In this document: positions 10,010 through 23,905 of the stretch, in pieces
Layout of the letters: every line of letters starts with the position of its first letter
How positions within the stretch are numbered: the first letter of the stretch is position 1
Origin: Membranipora membranacea
Taxonomy: Eukaryota > Bryozoa > Gymnolaemata > Cheilostomatida > Membraniporidae
Reading direction: 5' to 3'
Assembly: GCA_914767715.1 (NCBI GenBank)
Contig: OU612065.1
Coordinates: 19,842,001-19,906,000 of the forward strand
DNA length: 64,000 bases
Notes under the pieces: model-generated
Told to the model about the DNA's origin: nothing
What the model saw: only the letters and a program-made list of their open reading frames with translations
Database searches by the model: none
Made by a program: the position numbers and the translations under genes

Positions 10010-12700
10010 CCTCGCTGTTAGTCATGCGACAATTGATTGTTGTGCGACTATAATATCGGCTGCTAGTATATATTACCTGTCATGGGTATGTTTTATGTGT
10101 TACAACTATCCTGCGCTGTTGTAACTGACCTGGCGTCTTTTAACAACTGTCTCATTCAGCAGATAAGTGAACCTATCATGAAATTGAAATTGATCATAAT
10201 TATCATGCATTATCATTTGATACCCGAATCGACCGATATATGAGAACCTAGTGCTACCTGTTGTCGTTTGTGCGTTTTGACGCTGGTTGGAACTTGTTCG
10301 GGATAGTCAGTGCCAGGCTGACCATGGTGATGCCACTAGCCCCATTGCTGGGTGTGTGCACGTTGGTCTCAAGAGAGTACCTTTTGCCAAATGGTCCTAC
10401 CAGGCGTGAATTGTTAGAACAGACGGAAATTTATATTCACCATTAGTTGGTAGAAGATCGGCTCAAAATTCTCACTTGCAGTTCTATTAACCTCAATTAA
10501 ACCCCTACCACCTGTTCAGGGGCCTTCACCGAGGCTCCTTCCAGCTAGTGCAAGTTGGTGCCTGGTCACCGTCAACTCTGGACTAGAAAGCACATAAAAA
10601 AATTGACAGGAAACACGTATCTGCTGAAAAAGGGTACTGCCATCTCCTACCTGTATGTTCCCACTAATCAACTTGATCATTAAAGCATAGGGTTACCATT
10701 TTAGTAGGATTACACGGTTGCAGCTTTGGGAAACATCCGTGATCAATGATATGGCAAGCAAATACATCGCACAAACGGCAACAATTCACACCGTGTTTAT
10801 TCTATATGTAGGCGCATCTACTTGGTTTAATAGTATTTCAATTCATTCTTATCGCTACCCAGCCTGAACACACACATATATATATATATATATATAATAT
10901 ACATTTGTACCCTATACGAGTGAATGTTAGCTTTAGTTTATTTTGGCTAGCTGAATGTTAGCTTTCTGTCTGCCAAACAACATATACAGTGGCGTTGATC
11001 GTCACTTTCGGTTACAAATGCGTGAAGCGCCCCATATTTTTTACCCCTATAATATGTTATATTATAAGAAAGAAAAAAGGATAGTATTTGAACACAATCA
11101 AGACGCCAAGTGTATGGTGTAATGTTGTTGTGTTATGATAATGTGTACAATCATTTATCTGCTATGGCAAAAAAAGATAGTATTTGAATGCTGACAAAAC
11201 CTCAAACTAAAAAAGGCTGGGTGCTGCGGTCAAATAAAAAGTAAAATAAAGCTATTCGGATGTTTTCCAGTTTTAGCTTTCAACAGTGTAAAATACGTAT
11301 CCCGTCGAGAGGGTCTCTTGGATGTATAATAAACAATTCCCAGAGACAGTTCTTTGGAAATAAAAAATAGACAAGGTAAAGATTAATACTGCAATGATGT
11401 AACAAAGCGCATGAACTCTCTTTAGTTATTATATGATAGTAACAGAGAAAAACTGGTAAAAACACCAGCACCATAGAACTGATCACATGTTGGCACAACA
11501 TAATTTGCACAGTTAATCAGGGTCAACGCCATCTTTGATGAGTTGCTTCATCAAAAGAGCTACCAAGAGCTACCAAGAAACCAAGAAATTTCAATACTTT
11601 TGAAGGTTGAATTGCTAGTGTCCAGCACAATAGAAGGTTGCAGGCAACTGAGAGTCTTCGAAAAGATGGATAGGTTCTTATTTTGCATAAATAATCAGGA
11701 ACACTGATTATATCATCAATGACATGAAACAGAACATCAAGAGTTACTATTTTTTTGCGTTTGTAGGCCTACTGATAGGGCTTGATGATACCTGCAGAGT
11801 CGCTCTGGAGTTTGTTAATGATAATTTGTCTACAAGATGGAACGATAGCGATTTATAGGGAGACTGTCCTTGTATTGCTCCTGGGATTTCATCTTTTGGT
11901 TTTGGCCTCACCACAGTTTGTTCCACAAGCTCAGAGAATACCCAGTTTTTAGCATGTTTAATGATATGTTTCACAAGAAAGCACATTTATCCTCTTCCCC
12001 ATCAACGCGAGAAGTCAAATTGCGAGCTTTATTTTTGTTTAGTTTCCCTAGTAGCAATTTCCCAATGATAGTTTTCAGTTAATATGTTTAGGTTGCAGGT
12101 CCGGTTCACTGGGATGTAACTAGTAGAAAGCAGATTTAAAAACCTTCAAAGTTTTTAATTTAGAAGATCATCACTGGTACATCAATCAATGCTAGCATCA
12201 AAGCTGTCAGGTTTTGTGCTCGATCCAATTGCTTAGAGAACATCCGAACCAATGAATCTATTCATACCAGTGTATAGAGGCCTAAGAATTCATACAGGAC
12301 AGGTCCGGTGATTCAACACCGTATATAGAATGGTTTTACTGTAATTGATATTATTTCACTATTCACTTTATCATACCGCTATTAAATATCTACTAGCACT
12401 TGGATACAAAGTAATTTCCTGCTGTCAGATCATCTTTATTAACAGGTATGGCATGATTGAATTGAATTGTGGTCTTTAATAATCTAAAAACATAGCTTCT
12501 GAAGATCCTTGATGGCAAACAACATAAGATAAACAAATCTAAATCATAATAATCATAAAGTCAGAGAGTAGAAATTACTAATTTAATATTTCCACATTTG
12601 ATAATTTATGTCATCTAAACCACAAAACATACAAACTCTTGCTTAAAAAGTCAAGTAAAAATTATATATTATGTAAAAAAGCAACGATTAATGATAACGT
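10010..12700. other. Intergenic, no gene recognised
   Basis: Only short unconvincing open frames are present. There is a (TA)n microsatellite at about 10868-10901 and the dispersed repeat copy at 11075-11197. The reverse complement of an AATAAA at 12435-12440 may end the lectin-receptor transcript. Confidence 0.5.
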
Positions 12701-12718
12701 TTACTTCCTTGATCATAT

Positions 12719-15700
12719 TTAGCATTTATATTCGAAGCTTCTTACTTCACAAATGTACATCCTCATAGCATTGAAACATTTACAATCATGCCATTTTCCG
12801 TTTGTCAATACGCATACACATGACTCGTTTTGGTTAGAGTAGTCAGGCTCACCAATATCCCAGGATGAGGAAATTTCAGGGTGTGAATCTTTATTCGATT
12901 TATCCCAGAATGGTGCTTCGCTAAATCCATCCCAGTAGAACGTATCCTCTTTTACTACTTCTTGAGCACCGATAAATATATACTCTACTTCTTCTTCTAA
13001 ATAACATGAAAAATGAACATTAGAAAGGACTAGTGCTGACTGCACGCTTATAGAGCTTTTTATGGCTTGTCGCACATTGGTACCACAAGACGGGATCATG
13101 TGATATCCTTGAATGTTTGCAATACAATTGCTGTGTGCAAGTAGATGTTGTCAAGTCTGTAAATGCACTTCAAGCTGGTTCTGAAAATATTCTAGGTGCT
13201 TCCATAATTCCTCTCCTACATGAATTTCAACTTGAGAAAACGTATCATAACAAAGAGAATTAACATACCTTTAAAGTTGTCTGTGACAAATTTTTCAAGG
13301 TTCTCTCTCCTCCATGCTGTTTCTGCAGTCACCAATTCACCGTTGGAATTATTACCGCAGAAGGCTTTGGCATCAGCGTAATTGGCCTTTATTTTGTTGA
13401 GCCATAGGTAGGACTCAAACCCATCCTTGTGTACTACCATCCTATAGTCACCTGAGCACGCAGCATTCAATCTACCTGATATAGGAACAAGCTGATCAGT
13501 CAGTAAGTTGATAACGATAGAAATACATTATATGAAAGCAGAAATCGAGAAATAGCGGACATTTACCGAATTGCCTCTCGACCATCGATATGTACTCTAT
13601 CGCTATAGTATCTCGCAACTAATCTACATTATTAGAGACGCATTGAATCTACACAATTTGGCACTGGCAAGTCAATCATCCTAGCCAGAACTGTTTTGAT
13701 CAGGACAATAAATACAGAGGGTCTACTGCGTGATAGCCTGCAGTATAAAAATCCCCATCTGCTTCTTTGAAAAAGGAGTAGCGGGTTCTGGCCGGCATGA
13801 TATATGGACACTACCCCACGCAAGCCCTAAATCAGAATGCCTGTTAAATAGGGCAGTTAAACATGACCAAGTGTATAAAGTAAATGAAAAAAATTGTACT
13901 AATGTCTAAACTGACTGAATCATTCTTCTGAGAATAAATGTTCAGTAAGGAAGGCTTTAAAATCTAAGTAGGACTGTTTCAATTGGTTTCATGTGCTGGC
14001 TTCAGAAACTTGTCGGCTGCGGCTACTTTAAGTTTTTAGCTTGAAATTGGTTGTAATATAGAATGCTGAATCCCCACTCACAGTTGAGGAATGAGGATTT
14101 AAGAGAACCAAAACTGTTCAAGTAAGGGATGAGGATTTGATTAGATATGCATACATGAGAAATTATCAGCCGTCAAAATTAAGGCTCCTGCTTTTTACAT
14201 CAGGGAAAATATGGAGACCTGAAAATATTGCTATTAACCGTATGCATGGTCTTACTTCTAGTTGATTTTGTTGGTATTTTTGACTGCCATCTCTGTAAGG
14301 CAATAATAACAATGATTGATTTATTGCTTATTGATATCACAACGTTACGAAAGAATAAAAAGGTTGGTCAGAAAATAGGTTATACAAATTTTTGTTGTAC
14401 AGGCGGATTGATAATGAAAAGGGGAACCAATAACTGTAAGCTTACAGCATTAGGCCTATCTATCATGTTGGAGGATTTAGTGTGGATAAATATGTGATTA
14501 TTCAAAAACAGTCGCGCTGCTGAAAAAGCTATACACAAAATAGCTGAGTTGTCTCAAAACATCGATGAAATAAAACTGAAAATCAGCAGAGGTTTGAGGC
14601 TTCAAAATGAGCCCAAGAACAGCTCAATAAGGCATCTAGTACCGAAGCATTGACCTATGTAAGTAAGGTCTGGCTGATCCTCTTCGCGAGCGTTGCCCAG
14701 GGGAAATGCTGTCACAAAACATACACTGTGGTTCTAAGTCTACCATTTGAAACTTTGGACCCTTGTATTTTCATCAAAATTGGGTGAAACCAACTTTATT
14801 CAAACATTGTTTGTGCTGTTCAAGAGATTGTTCCAGCGCAAATAAAGCCACACAGATGATTCCAAACTTGATTGTGTGGATGATTTTAGTGTCATGAGTG
14901 TAGTGGTATGTGATTAGGCTCCCCAGAGGTTGTTAGTTTAGGGTATCTTGATTGATTGAAATGTGCTCTGGGTTTTGTGGTTTGTTAGATGGGGCGGCCA
15001 AGATCAATCTTGTGGTACAGACCCGGAATCTGCCGCAAAATAGCTAGATGTGTAATCTATTGTGCTGTCATCTGACTTTTAAGGGCTATACATTCTTAAA
15101 GATTGATACTGATTGCACTGATACATACACACTAACAAAAATTTGCTTAACTGATATGAAATGTGAAAGGGAATATATGAATCCGATATATCCGTTACAT
15201 GTGGGCATTGATAACACAAACCTTGTATTCCTTTGATCATCTGGTTTAGTTGTATGCTGTTAACTGTCAGGTAGATCACCAATGCAGCCATTAGGATGAT
15301 GATGACTCCATTTATGTAGATAAGACATTTCAGTCTCGGAGGAGTTCCCTGAGGGTGATCAGTTGACATGTATATATTTTCCTCTTTGTCCATATTGAGT
15401 TTGCCAGAGTTTGTAGAGATTTGATGTTTTAATGATCTGATTGAGGGTTTCACTTGTTTCTCCTCATTGCCCATGATGTATGTGTTCCTCCGAGCTGCAG
15501 TCTTATGGGTCTCCATGTCTAAACAAACCAAAGTAGAAAGCTGATTACAAAAGATTGTAAGAAGAAAAAATGTACTACTCACTCGATTCCCATGTGACCA
15601 AAATATCAAACCAACATTTCGTTATCATCGATGATAAATTCAATACTCACTTCGTTTGCTATGGTCAGCCGCAGTTGAATTTACAGGCCATTCATCATTG

Positions 15701-15930
15701 TTGTCTGCATAACCATACTCATGTTCAGTAACGCTGCTGTTATCAGTACCCTGATGATGCTCCCTGCTCATTGTCATGTCCTTTCTTTCAGCTGTCGGAG
15801 TGGTCACGACATAGGCATAGTCATGAAGTTGATCATCTGCGGATTCATGCTCACTAGATTTTACTGTGTGACTTTCATGCTCATGGTCCTTAGGATAATA
15901 CAGATCAATGAATTCCGTCCTGCCTTCCAT
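12719..15930 (-). CDS. Type II transmembrane C-type lectin-like receptor, four exons
   Basis: Minus-strand exons 15930-15651, 15518-15222, 13475-13269 and 12996-12719 join with matching phases (1, 1, 1) to give 353 residues. An in-frame Met 16 codons further upstream would give 369. Residues 1-157 are a hydrophilic, Tyr-, His- and acid-rich tail with sites such as DYAYVV, EYGYADN, NTYIMG and ENIYMS. One hydrophobic segment (about 158-179) has no signal peptide before it, which implies N-in, C-out topology. A C-type lectin-like domain fills about 195-353: AKAFC, FIGAQ, FYWDG, WDIGEPD, NESCVC, WHDCKC and YICE, with the four canonical cysteines. EPD and WHD replace the usual EPN/QPD and WND, so calcium-dependent sugar binding is uncertain. 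No exact ITAM or ITIM is seen. The donor after exon 2 is GTTTGT, a weaker site. The model is strong by phase but lacks transcript support. Confidence 0.8.
13480..15215. other. Intron 2 of the lectin receptor
   Basis: The intron is 1.75 kb. It contains no recognisable element. A short plus-strand open stretch with coiled-coil character (about 14510-14650) ends beside a GTAAGT but could not be identified. Confidence 0.45.
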
Positions 15931-15979
15931 CCTCAATAGCTTTGTAAAACAATGTGGTGTCGGGTTATATCCATACAAA

Positions 15980-17720
15980 GCGCTGAGAGAACTCTAAATG
16001 AATTGCTGTCCGTTTATCTCCAATAGGAATTATATCTCAGCTCAGGCATGGAAGAAAGTCATGCCACCTTAAGACAATACTGAACAATGCAAGAATGATT
16101 GCCTGGTGTGTGCCATCATTTGGATATCCAATGATGATTATGATTGGTTGTTTAGTAATCACCCCAATGGGGTTTGTATTGACGAGTCGCATATCAGGGA
16201 TGGATTGAGTTTCCAACCCATTCGCAACGAAGTAGAGGTAGAGTCAAATAAATGAGGAGGACTCAGAAGATACAAAAACACCTCTGATAATCCATTCCGT
16301 AACATAACAATGAGGACTATGATACAATTCCTTTATATTATAATGTGGTAGAGATTGATCGGTAAAGTCTGTCTATGCCTGCAATTTGCTGAGCTATTTT
16401 GATTCACCTTGAGATTTAGACAAACCAAGGTGAAGGAAGTCCTTGACGAGGGATTGATTGGAGTATCATCCACCAACATCCGCAAGCTTACTGTCGAACC
16501 TGGACCCAAAATTGACAATGAATGGCCCTATTTCCTTGAGCCTGGGAACATGGGAGGTGCAAATCACCAATCCTCATGTGGACATGAAAAAATCCATTAT
16601 TATGTGATGTGAGTAGTCAGTAATAATTGTAACTACAGTAAATGCACAGGACTTAGTCACATACATGTAACAAACCTTGGTGTTTTGTATTGGTCATATC
16701 AAGGAGTAGCCTGTTACTCCAGTCCTTAGTCATATGTATGTGACTACACACATAGATTACATGATGATGATGATCGGAGTGAGTCACTGGAGCGATAATA
16801 ATATTCAATATTGTGATTGACAATGATATTTATCCATAGGACTCTTGCAGAGGGTCACCTCCTTTGGAGCATAGCTATATGTATTCTTATTTTGGTGGTG
16901 ATGTGTCACTGCCGCTTCTAGGTCTGATTTCTTTCTTGTAACCAAACGGCACCTTTTTCTCATCTAACCGACAAATATACCAACGTTGGGATATTGACAA
17001 CCTACATTACCAGACATCATCACTGTAATCTGCTTATCATCTGCCTCATGCTTTCCCCGAAAGGCGCGTCAGAGGATCCTTAAGTTAGTTAGAGTGCTCT
17101 GAAGCCATCAGCATGCGCCCCAACCATTAGCTACTCTGGCTGGCTGGCCAACATGAACTTGATCAGCTTGCATCATGATCTCGATTCTCAACAGCTAATT
17201 ACTGAATCGTAACCAAATTTTGCGTGAATCACAAGCGTAAAAATTTAACAGACAGTTTTGTTATGTGAATCTTTAAGGTGGAACTTGGGACTTGTAAAGA
17301 TGGTAATGTTAATGACTGCCCTGGTTTCCAGTCGACAGATGACATCACTATCATTGCCTCCATGAGGCCGCTGCTCTCTCATCAGCAGCAGACAATGGTA
17401 ACAGGTTGTTTTACAAAATTTAGTTTTTAATTGATTGTTATGATACAAATTTGCAAAGCATGTATAGGTGTAGGCTTGATGTCATCATGGATTGGATTAA
17501 TATGAAAATCCATGCTGTCATCTTGCAGATCATTTACTACATAACACCTCTGTAAAGTGACCTCAGAGTGAATACAAGGAGTAAGTGAAATCTATCCTGT
17601 TAGCTGGTCAATCCTTTTTTACTTTCTCTGCTACAGTTCAAACCCTCACACCCTCTCATCCTCGCTGTCGCATTGGTTAACTTGATTATTTGTATATATG
17701 CATAGCTGTTAAATCCATAT
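15980..17720. other. Intergenic upstream of the lectin receptor
   Basis: No gene is recognised. A plus-strand open frame at 16409-16612 reads as protein-like but matches no family I know and lacks clear splice support. The receptor promoter should lie at the left edge of this stretch. Confidence 0.4.
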
Positions 17721-17727
17721 TCTCGAC

Positions 17728-17845
17728 AGGGTGGTGTAGTGGTTAGAATTTGAGAGTTGCAGGTTCAAATCCCAGTCACTACTCATGCTGGTAAAGGAGG
17801 TGAGCTTTCTGGACAATAGCCTAGCTTGCCCCCCCCCCCCCCGAA
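17728..17845 (+). repeat. tRNA-derived SINE-like head followed by a poly-C tract
   Basis: An A-box-like GGTGTAGTGGTTAGA and a B box GGTTCAAATCCC lie about 30 bp apart, as in tRNA-derived SINEs. The pairing needed for a real tRNA is missing. A run of C follows at about 17828-17842. Confidence 0.55.
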
Positions 17846-19301
17846 AGTGGCAATGTATTGCAAAAAAAGTGAATATTACATATTTGACAGCTCTGATTTA
17901 TACACACATGTGTCTCACAGCTGAAGACTAGATTAGATTTTATTTATAACAAGCGAAATGATTATGAAAACTTGAAAACTGTTGAAGAGGCTGAATAAGA
18001 TGCGGATTTATTACATGAATAGCAACACCCCTCCCCCAACATTACAATCTCGATAAGAGCTTTATCTGTTTATACTCTGTATGAGACATTTAAGAACATC
18101 TCACCCACCAAGATCAGACTATGTACAGTCCAACACACAGTGTCAAGGCCCCAATAAGAGGCACATGGTGTCTGAATCTCCCTACTTAGTTCATTGTTTA
18201 GTTCTTTGTTCTTATCTCAATTATTTTTCTTTGAAAAAATCCTTTCGCATATGTCAACAGTCTAATCAATTAACACTCCCTTTTTCTGTGTTTTTTGATC
18301 ATCGTATTTCTTGAATACCTCCCTACGCTCATTCAGCTGTGTATAATCTAATATCAATTAGTTTTCTTTCAACAGAAACCTGCTAAATTAGCTGAAACTA
18401 CAGCAAGGAGAAACCCTTCCATCCATGCAAGCTCTTACCCTGCTGCCTCTTGTCCAGCAGCACCAGGAAACACCAAACAAGAACAGAAAGCAACCAGAGA
18501 CTTAATCAGCTGAAGAACGAGAACTCCTAACAAATTTCCACAGCAGGAATCAATGTTTGCAGAGCGTAAGGATACTAAGCTGATAATATTATATGGAAGA
18601 CTAATTTGTGGTCTCAAACTTTGCTTGGGTCACTGGAATTGAAATTCCATTTTCATTACCCTAACCGAAACAGTGTTGGGTTAGGTCAGGGTTTCAATGA
18701 TGGAATGACATTTCCAGCAACCAAAGCAAACTATGCATTGAGCACTCAAATTAGTGTGTACTGTATACTCTCTGAAGCCTTATCATAATTCTTACTTTTA
18801 GATGTTTTATTATCAGGGTACAATGTGGTGTGTAGTAGTGAAATAGTTCAACAGTGTTTATTCAAGGTTTCAAGAAGTAGGACATACACTTATTTAAAGC
18901 ATATTATGCTGTTCTTTGAACCTGGAGCAAACAGGCCCACAAAAACAGCTGGAGAACAAGCTTATCAAAAAGTTTGAGCAAGACAAAGCAGGTTAGCATG
19001 ATGGGTGTGCAATGATTGCGTATTGAAGCATCTTTTTAAAATAAAAACAACTCTTAGCCCTGACATTCTGTCCATGCTACAAACATACAACTCCAATTTT
19101 TACACTATTCAGTCAATTCATTAGGAGTTGGCAAAAAATTCAAAACTTGGGAATTTGTCTTTGGTACTAGTACCACCCCTTTATCATTTACAGATAAAAT
19201 CTTGGGGACTGGGGCCTTCAGGTAATCTCTAAACACAGAGCGAATCATAGAGATACTTATGTTTGTTTGCGATATTAATTAATTATATTAGCAAACTCAA
19301 T

Positions 19302-19379
19302 CAGGGTGCTTGGTCACTGGGTGCAGGCCCCAGAGAACTGAGAATAAGGTTCATTGCGTAAGGCAGCCCTCGCACCCTG
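19302..19379 (+). repeat. 78-bp dispersed repeat core, copy A
   Basis: This 78-bp block starts CAGGGTGC and ends GCACCCTG. It is nearly identical (4 differences by eye) to 60170-60247 in the opposite orientation, while the flanks match only loosely. It may be the conserved central domain of a SINE. Confidence 0.7.
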
Positions 19380-21203
19380 TATTGCTATGGCTAATCCTGC
19401 ATATGTTCCCAAGATTGTCATTCTGTGAGAGTGCCATGTAATGGGGACAGACTTGGGGTTTTTTTTGTGTGAGAAGAGTTATCTATTGGGATTATTTTTC
19501 CACATTTCATTTTGAAAAATGACCACTGTGTGGAAGTTAACCTGATGTTGAACGGTGATGGTGAACTGAGGGTAATTCATCAATAGCGTGTAAATAGACT
19601 TGTATTTTCCTATACTGTAACAATGTTTGTATGTGCCTCCATTTCAAAAAGTTCACAAATCAACAACCAGATTTATGAAACCTAAATTTGTTACAGTTAG
19701 AAAACACAGCAAGAACTCAATACTGTGCTGTACTTATCTAAAGCACCGTCAAGCTTGGAGTTTCTGCGTCTGAAGTTTGCCATTGTTCAGCCAAAATTAA
19801 CCATGTGAAGTGTGATTTATACCCAAAAAGAAACACCATATACCCCAGGAAAATTCCATGATTTCATGAGTTTTATCACGTTGCATGTATTTATTGTTTC
19901 AGGCAGCACGGAAAACGACATTGAATCTAAATGTGATTGCTGGTGATTGCGGTCCTAAATGAATGTTACCTGCAACTTTGCATTTTCACTAACAGGCCTT
20001 GTCCATTTAGGCTGCATCTATTTTCTGAGTGTATGTCACACTCGCCCAATGTATGTTTTGGATAAAATAAGTTTTAAAAAAACAATTATTAGATGGTACT
20101 GCAATAAAATTTACAAACAGATGCTCATCAATATTGGTTCCTTGTCTACTATTAATGGCAATGTTTGTAGGTAGTTATTATACATACAAGGCATTCAGTA
20201 TAAGGCATACAATGATTGTATATCGATCAATTGTTTTTGTCAGGTTTTCACAATTTATGTACCTGTTTATCTGAATTGTTATATCAGTGACTACTCATTC
20301 ATTCATTCATTTTACTACCTGAAGACATGACAATGAGTCCCTCTCACTCCTTGGATGCACTACCAAGTAGCAAAAGGCGCTTTAACTTAACTTAATCTCT
20401 TTCGATTAAAATGGTGATGTAGCGGTATATCCCGTGTCTCTGATAATAGTTGCATGACTATGACCCTTGAAGAAAAATTTTTTTTTGGCTTTGGATCTCT
20501 CATGTTTTTGCAATTTTGAAGACTGAGTTGAGTAACATGTATCATATTTCGCAAAAGGTCTCTGTCTGTGCATGTTTTTGCTTCCATTGCCAGTTGGAGA
20601 TCTCCATTCATGTAAATTGTAAATAGTGTCCTGCTATATTTGAATCAAGCACCCTATTCAGTTTGGTAACAGATTGCAGAAGAATACCCTCTTGTTGAAC
20701 TGTACTTGGATTGGATTTTCCAAAAAAAAGGGGAGATATGATGGCATCAGATCAGAAAAAAGGGTATGATACACCCAATGTTTAGTTCATTGATACACCA
20801 TTCCATTGGTCTAAACAAGGGTTGCTATATCTGTGACCAAGCCCAAGGACTGAAATTGACTAATTTCTTGCTGTCACTGCTGAGGTGTGTACTACTCATC
20901 AAAAGTCATTGGATTGCACCTGTCAGTGTCCAATTTAAAATCTTGAAGGATGTTATGCGGTTGATTAAATTGTCTGCTTGACAAAAGCAAGATGTAATCT
21001 GAGAACAACATAAAGATAAGTCACATATTACACTTCACATTTAAGCCACACCCACAGCAATTACATTATTCCGATTGAGTAATACTTATATGACAGTCTA
21101 TGAATTAGAGTTGTCCCCTTTTTGTGTGTAGACGAGGTGAGACATGTGAATTATTTTACCTGCAGGTATACTAAATTTTATATGTCATAGTCCGGGCAAT
21201 TAC

Positions 21204-21290
21204 CGAAGGCGAGGGATGACACAGAATTTTTTTCCATGTAGGCTATAGAAAATAAAAAATTCTTTATGTCATCGTTCGTCTTCCGTATGA
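21204..21290. repeat. Imperfect inverted repeat hairpin
   Basis: 'ccgaaggcgagggatgacac' pairs imperfectly with the stretch ending 'gttcgtcttccg', with an A/T-rich centre. This is a MITE-like hairpin; no target duplication was identified. Confidence 0.45.
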
Positions 21291-23110
21291 GTGATCCATT
21301 TATGATGGTAATCAAATATTTAGGTTACGTGACCATTTCGTGCTGTCGCCATTCACTCATTACTGACGCAATCTGCAGTTAGCGCTAGCATTCTCTTGTT
21401 TCTTTCTAATGGCTACAATGTACAGTTTAATCTGCCGGATAATTTTCACTGAGATTAGCTTATTGAATTTGAACAAGATTCTCACAGTGTCTATTTGCCA
21501 ATTGACATCAACATCTTAGCCAAGCATAATTGGATGTATTGTTGGTATCCAAGTTATTTACCCATGGAGTCATAATCAAGATAAGCCAGTCAGAATGTTA
21601 TTTTTTTTTATACTGGCATTCATAGGCAACCTTCCCAGAACGTATAAGGTACCAGTAGATTTAAAAATGGACAACCCTGTGGGTAAACACACATTTTATC
21701 ATATATTGCTGGCTCAACTCTTGAAGTTGACCAAGAAGCGTAGAAAATCAATGAAACATTGTTGCAAATACTGGAGAATAAGGGCGCAAGAGAATTTAAA
21801 GTTTTTTTGCGAGGCAATCTCACTCTTGGCATAATAACTCTGAACAATGATGAGCTTTGAAGCAGAGTTTGGTGAAATAATTTGATAAAAATATACAAAT
21901 GGAATTTGGACAATTATCTAGTATTTTGCATAAAATGATACAACTTCCCGCCCCCTAACTCTTCTGTTAAAGAATGATCATGCTTGCACTTTCACCCAAA
22001 CAACCATCATTATAAAAATGAATATTCGCGAAATTAAAAGTCACCGCATTCATTATCAGCAGCAAAAGACAGCAAGTTAGGTCGGCTTACAATGACTCCT
22101 GTCTCTCTGATTCCACAGTTGTATCATGATGACTTGTTACAAGTGCAATGGAATGTGTGTGAAGGAATAACAAACAGTTTTAATTATAACTTAATTGGAC
22201 AATTAAAAATTTTGACAACAAGGATATCACGGTAATTATGTAATTATGCCTGTTATTGGCCAACCTCCCTGCTTGTGGCACTCAAGCTGACAGATTAAAA
22301 TTTATTACTTTAAACGTTGTTGCCACTGGTTTAACATTTTAATACTATCTGATCTAGTGCCAACACCTACTAGGGAACTGCCATCCAAGAGTGAGAGAGA
22401 AAAATGCCAAAATTGCTTCCTGTACACCATATAACTGAGATGGCTGAGAATGATATAGTATAACATCAAGAGCTCCTTTGTAGACAGGTAATTAATATAT
22501 ACCAGGCTTACAATAGTTGATTTGCCTTTGCCTCCCTCAGCCCACATTCCATAACATTCAGAGCTAACTCCATGCTCAGAGCATCGTTGGCTAACAAGTA
22601 CAAATAGCTGAGAGCCATTCACTCTCAATAATCACAAGGAGCGTAGTTTAGACTATGCCAATAATAAGTACTCATACTACTTGCTGTGACACCAAGTTTG
22701 AGTTTTTTGAGCATCAGTCAGCATATTTTCAGTAGACAGTGGTTCTGTGGAAAATATGGCCTCATTCACATATCACTTCTCTCCACTTAGGCATGTAGAA
22801 CAATTGATACAAAGTAATTCCTCGCTCAACTACTGGTGAGCGATGTTGTACATTTTTATTAGTAGCAAAGTTTTCTGATAATTCTGCTAGCATAGTTTAG
22901 CTGATGTATTCAATTCATGTAGTTGCTGCCAATGTTAACAGATTGTACAAAATATAACGTAGGGTATGGCACAACACAGAAGAGTTGAACATAAGTATTT
23001 TGTCGGGGCATCATACTCATTACTAAGTTTTTTCTGTGCTTACAAACATTGTGAGCGGACAATTCGAATGGAATGCTTTCGATTTCCATCATGGTGAAAC
23101 GAAAAAAAAA

Positions 23111-23195
23111 GATTTGCCTTGGCTTGGATTTGAACCTGGGCCTCCCGCGTTATAGACTTTGATGCTACTTTGCACAGCAATCTCTATTCATTACA
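23111..23195 (-). repeat. tRNA-like remnant, minus strand
   Basis: On the minus strand a B box GGTTCAAATCC follows an ~45-base stretch that resembles a tRNA body. The A box is poor and stems do not form. Probably a SINE or tRNA pseudogene. Confidence 0.4.
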
Positions 23196-23720
23196 GTAGA
23201 TCTTGCCTGGTCATCTAAATACAAACTCATTGAATACAATGTCAATCCAATCATAAAATATCGACTAGAACTGTAAAGGCTTATACTATAACTATACAAT
23301 AGCAATAATGAATGTAATTTATTTAGCAGGCAGGGTTAATTACACAATAATGGTTGCTGGTTGGGTAATGATATATGGGTCAGTTTCGAACAATTCTAGA
23401 ATTGTCCAGAATTCACCAATAATTCTTGGGTATGAAACGCAGTGAAGGTGTACTGCTGACTGACTGATACATCTCACAGCAGAGTCATACAGCCTGACCA
23501 TAGGCTTGAGGGAACCCTCTAGAGTTCTGAAAGCTTTAATGTTGCCCCATGTCCATCTACCAATTCGGAGAATATATGATCTGTATACTGCCACACCACT
23601 TTTTCAGTCAGGGTATTTGATCTGTAGATGTTATATCATTTTAACCGACAAATTATGAATGAGACGAGGATTAAAAAAATAGAGGTTAGGTTTCATCATC
23701 TGCAGTGAATACCGGTGTAG

Positions 23721-23905
23721 TATTGTAAACTGTCCCCTGCGCGAAAACAACCCCAGGACACTTTACAATATTGTGTAAACTGTCCCAGGGACACTTTACA
23801 ATAAAAACAGGCCTATTGTAAACTGTCCCCCCCTATTGTAAACTGTCCAACTATTGAAAACTGTCCCCCCTATTGTAAACTGTCCCCCCTATTTGTGACT
23901 GTCCA
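23721..23905. repeat. Minisatellite of 'ttgtaaactgtccc' units
   Basis: About eight imperfect copies of a 15-20 bp unit containing 'tgtaaactgtccc' are present, some spaced by C-runs. Confidence 0.8.

Larger units (their letters stand above)
17850..23095. other. Long stretch with no confident gene
   Basis: About 5.2 kb without a recognisable coding exon. It holds the 78-bp repeat core at 19302-19379, an ATTC microsatellite near 20290, and an imperfect hairpin at about 21204-21290. A minus-strand open frame at 20387-20611 looks protein-like in composition but is unrecognised. Confidence 0.4.
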
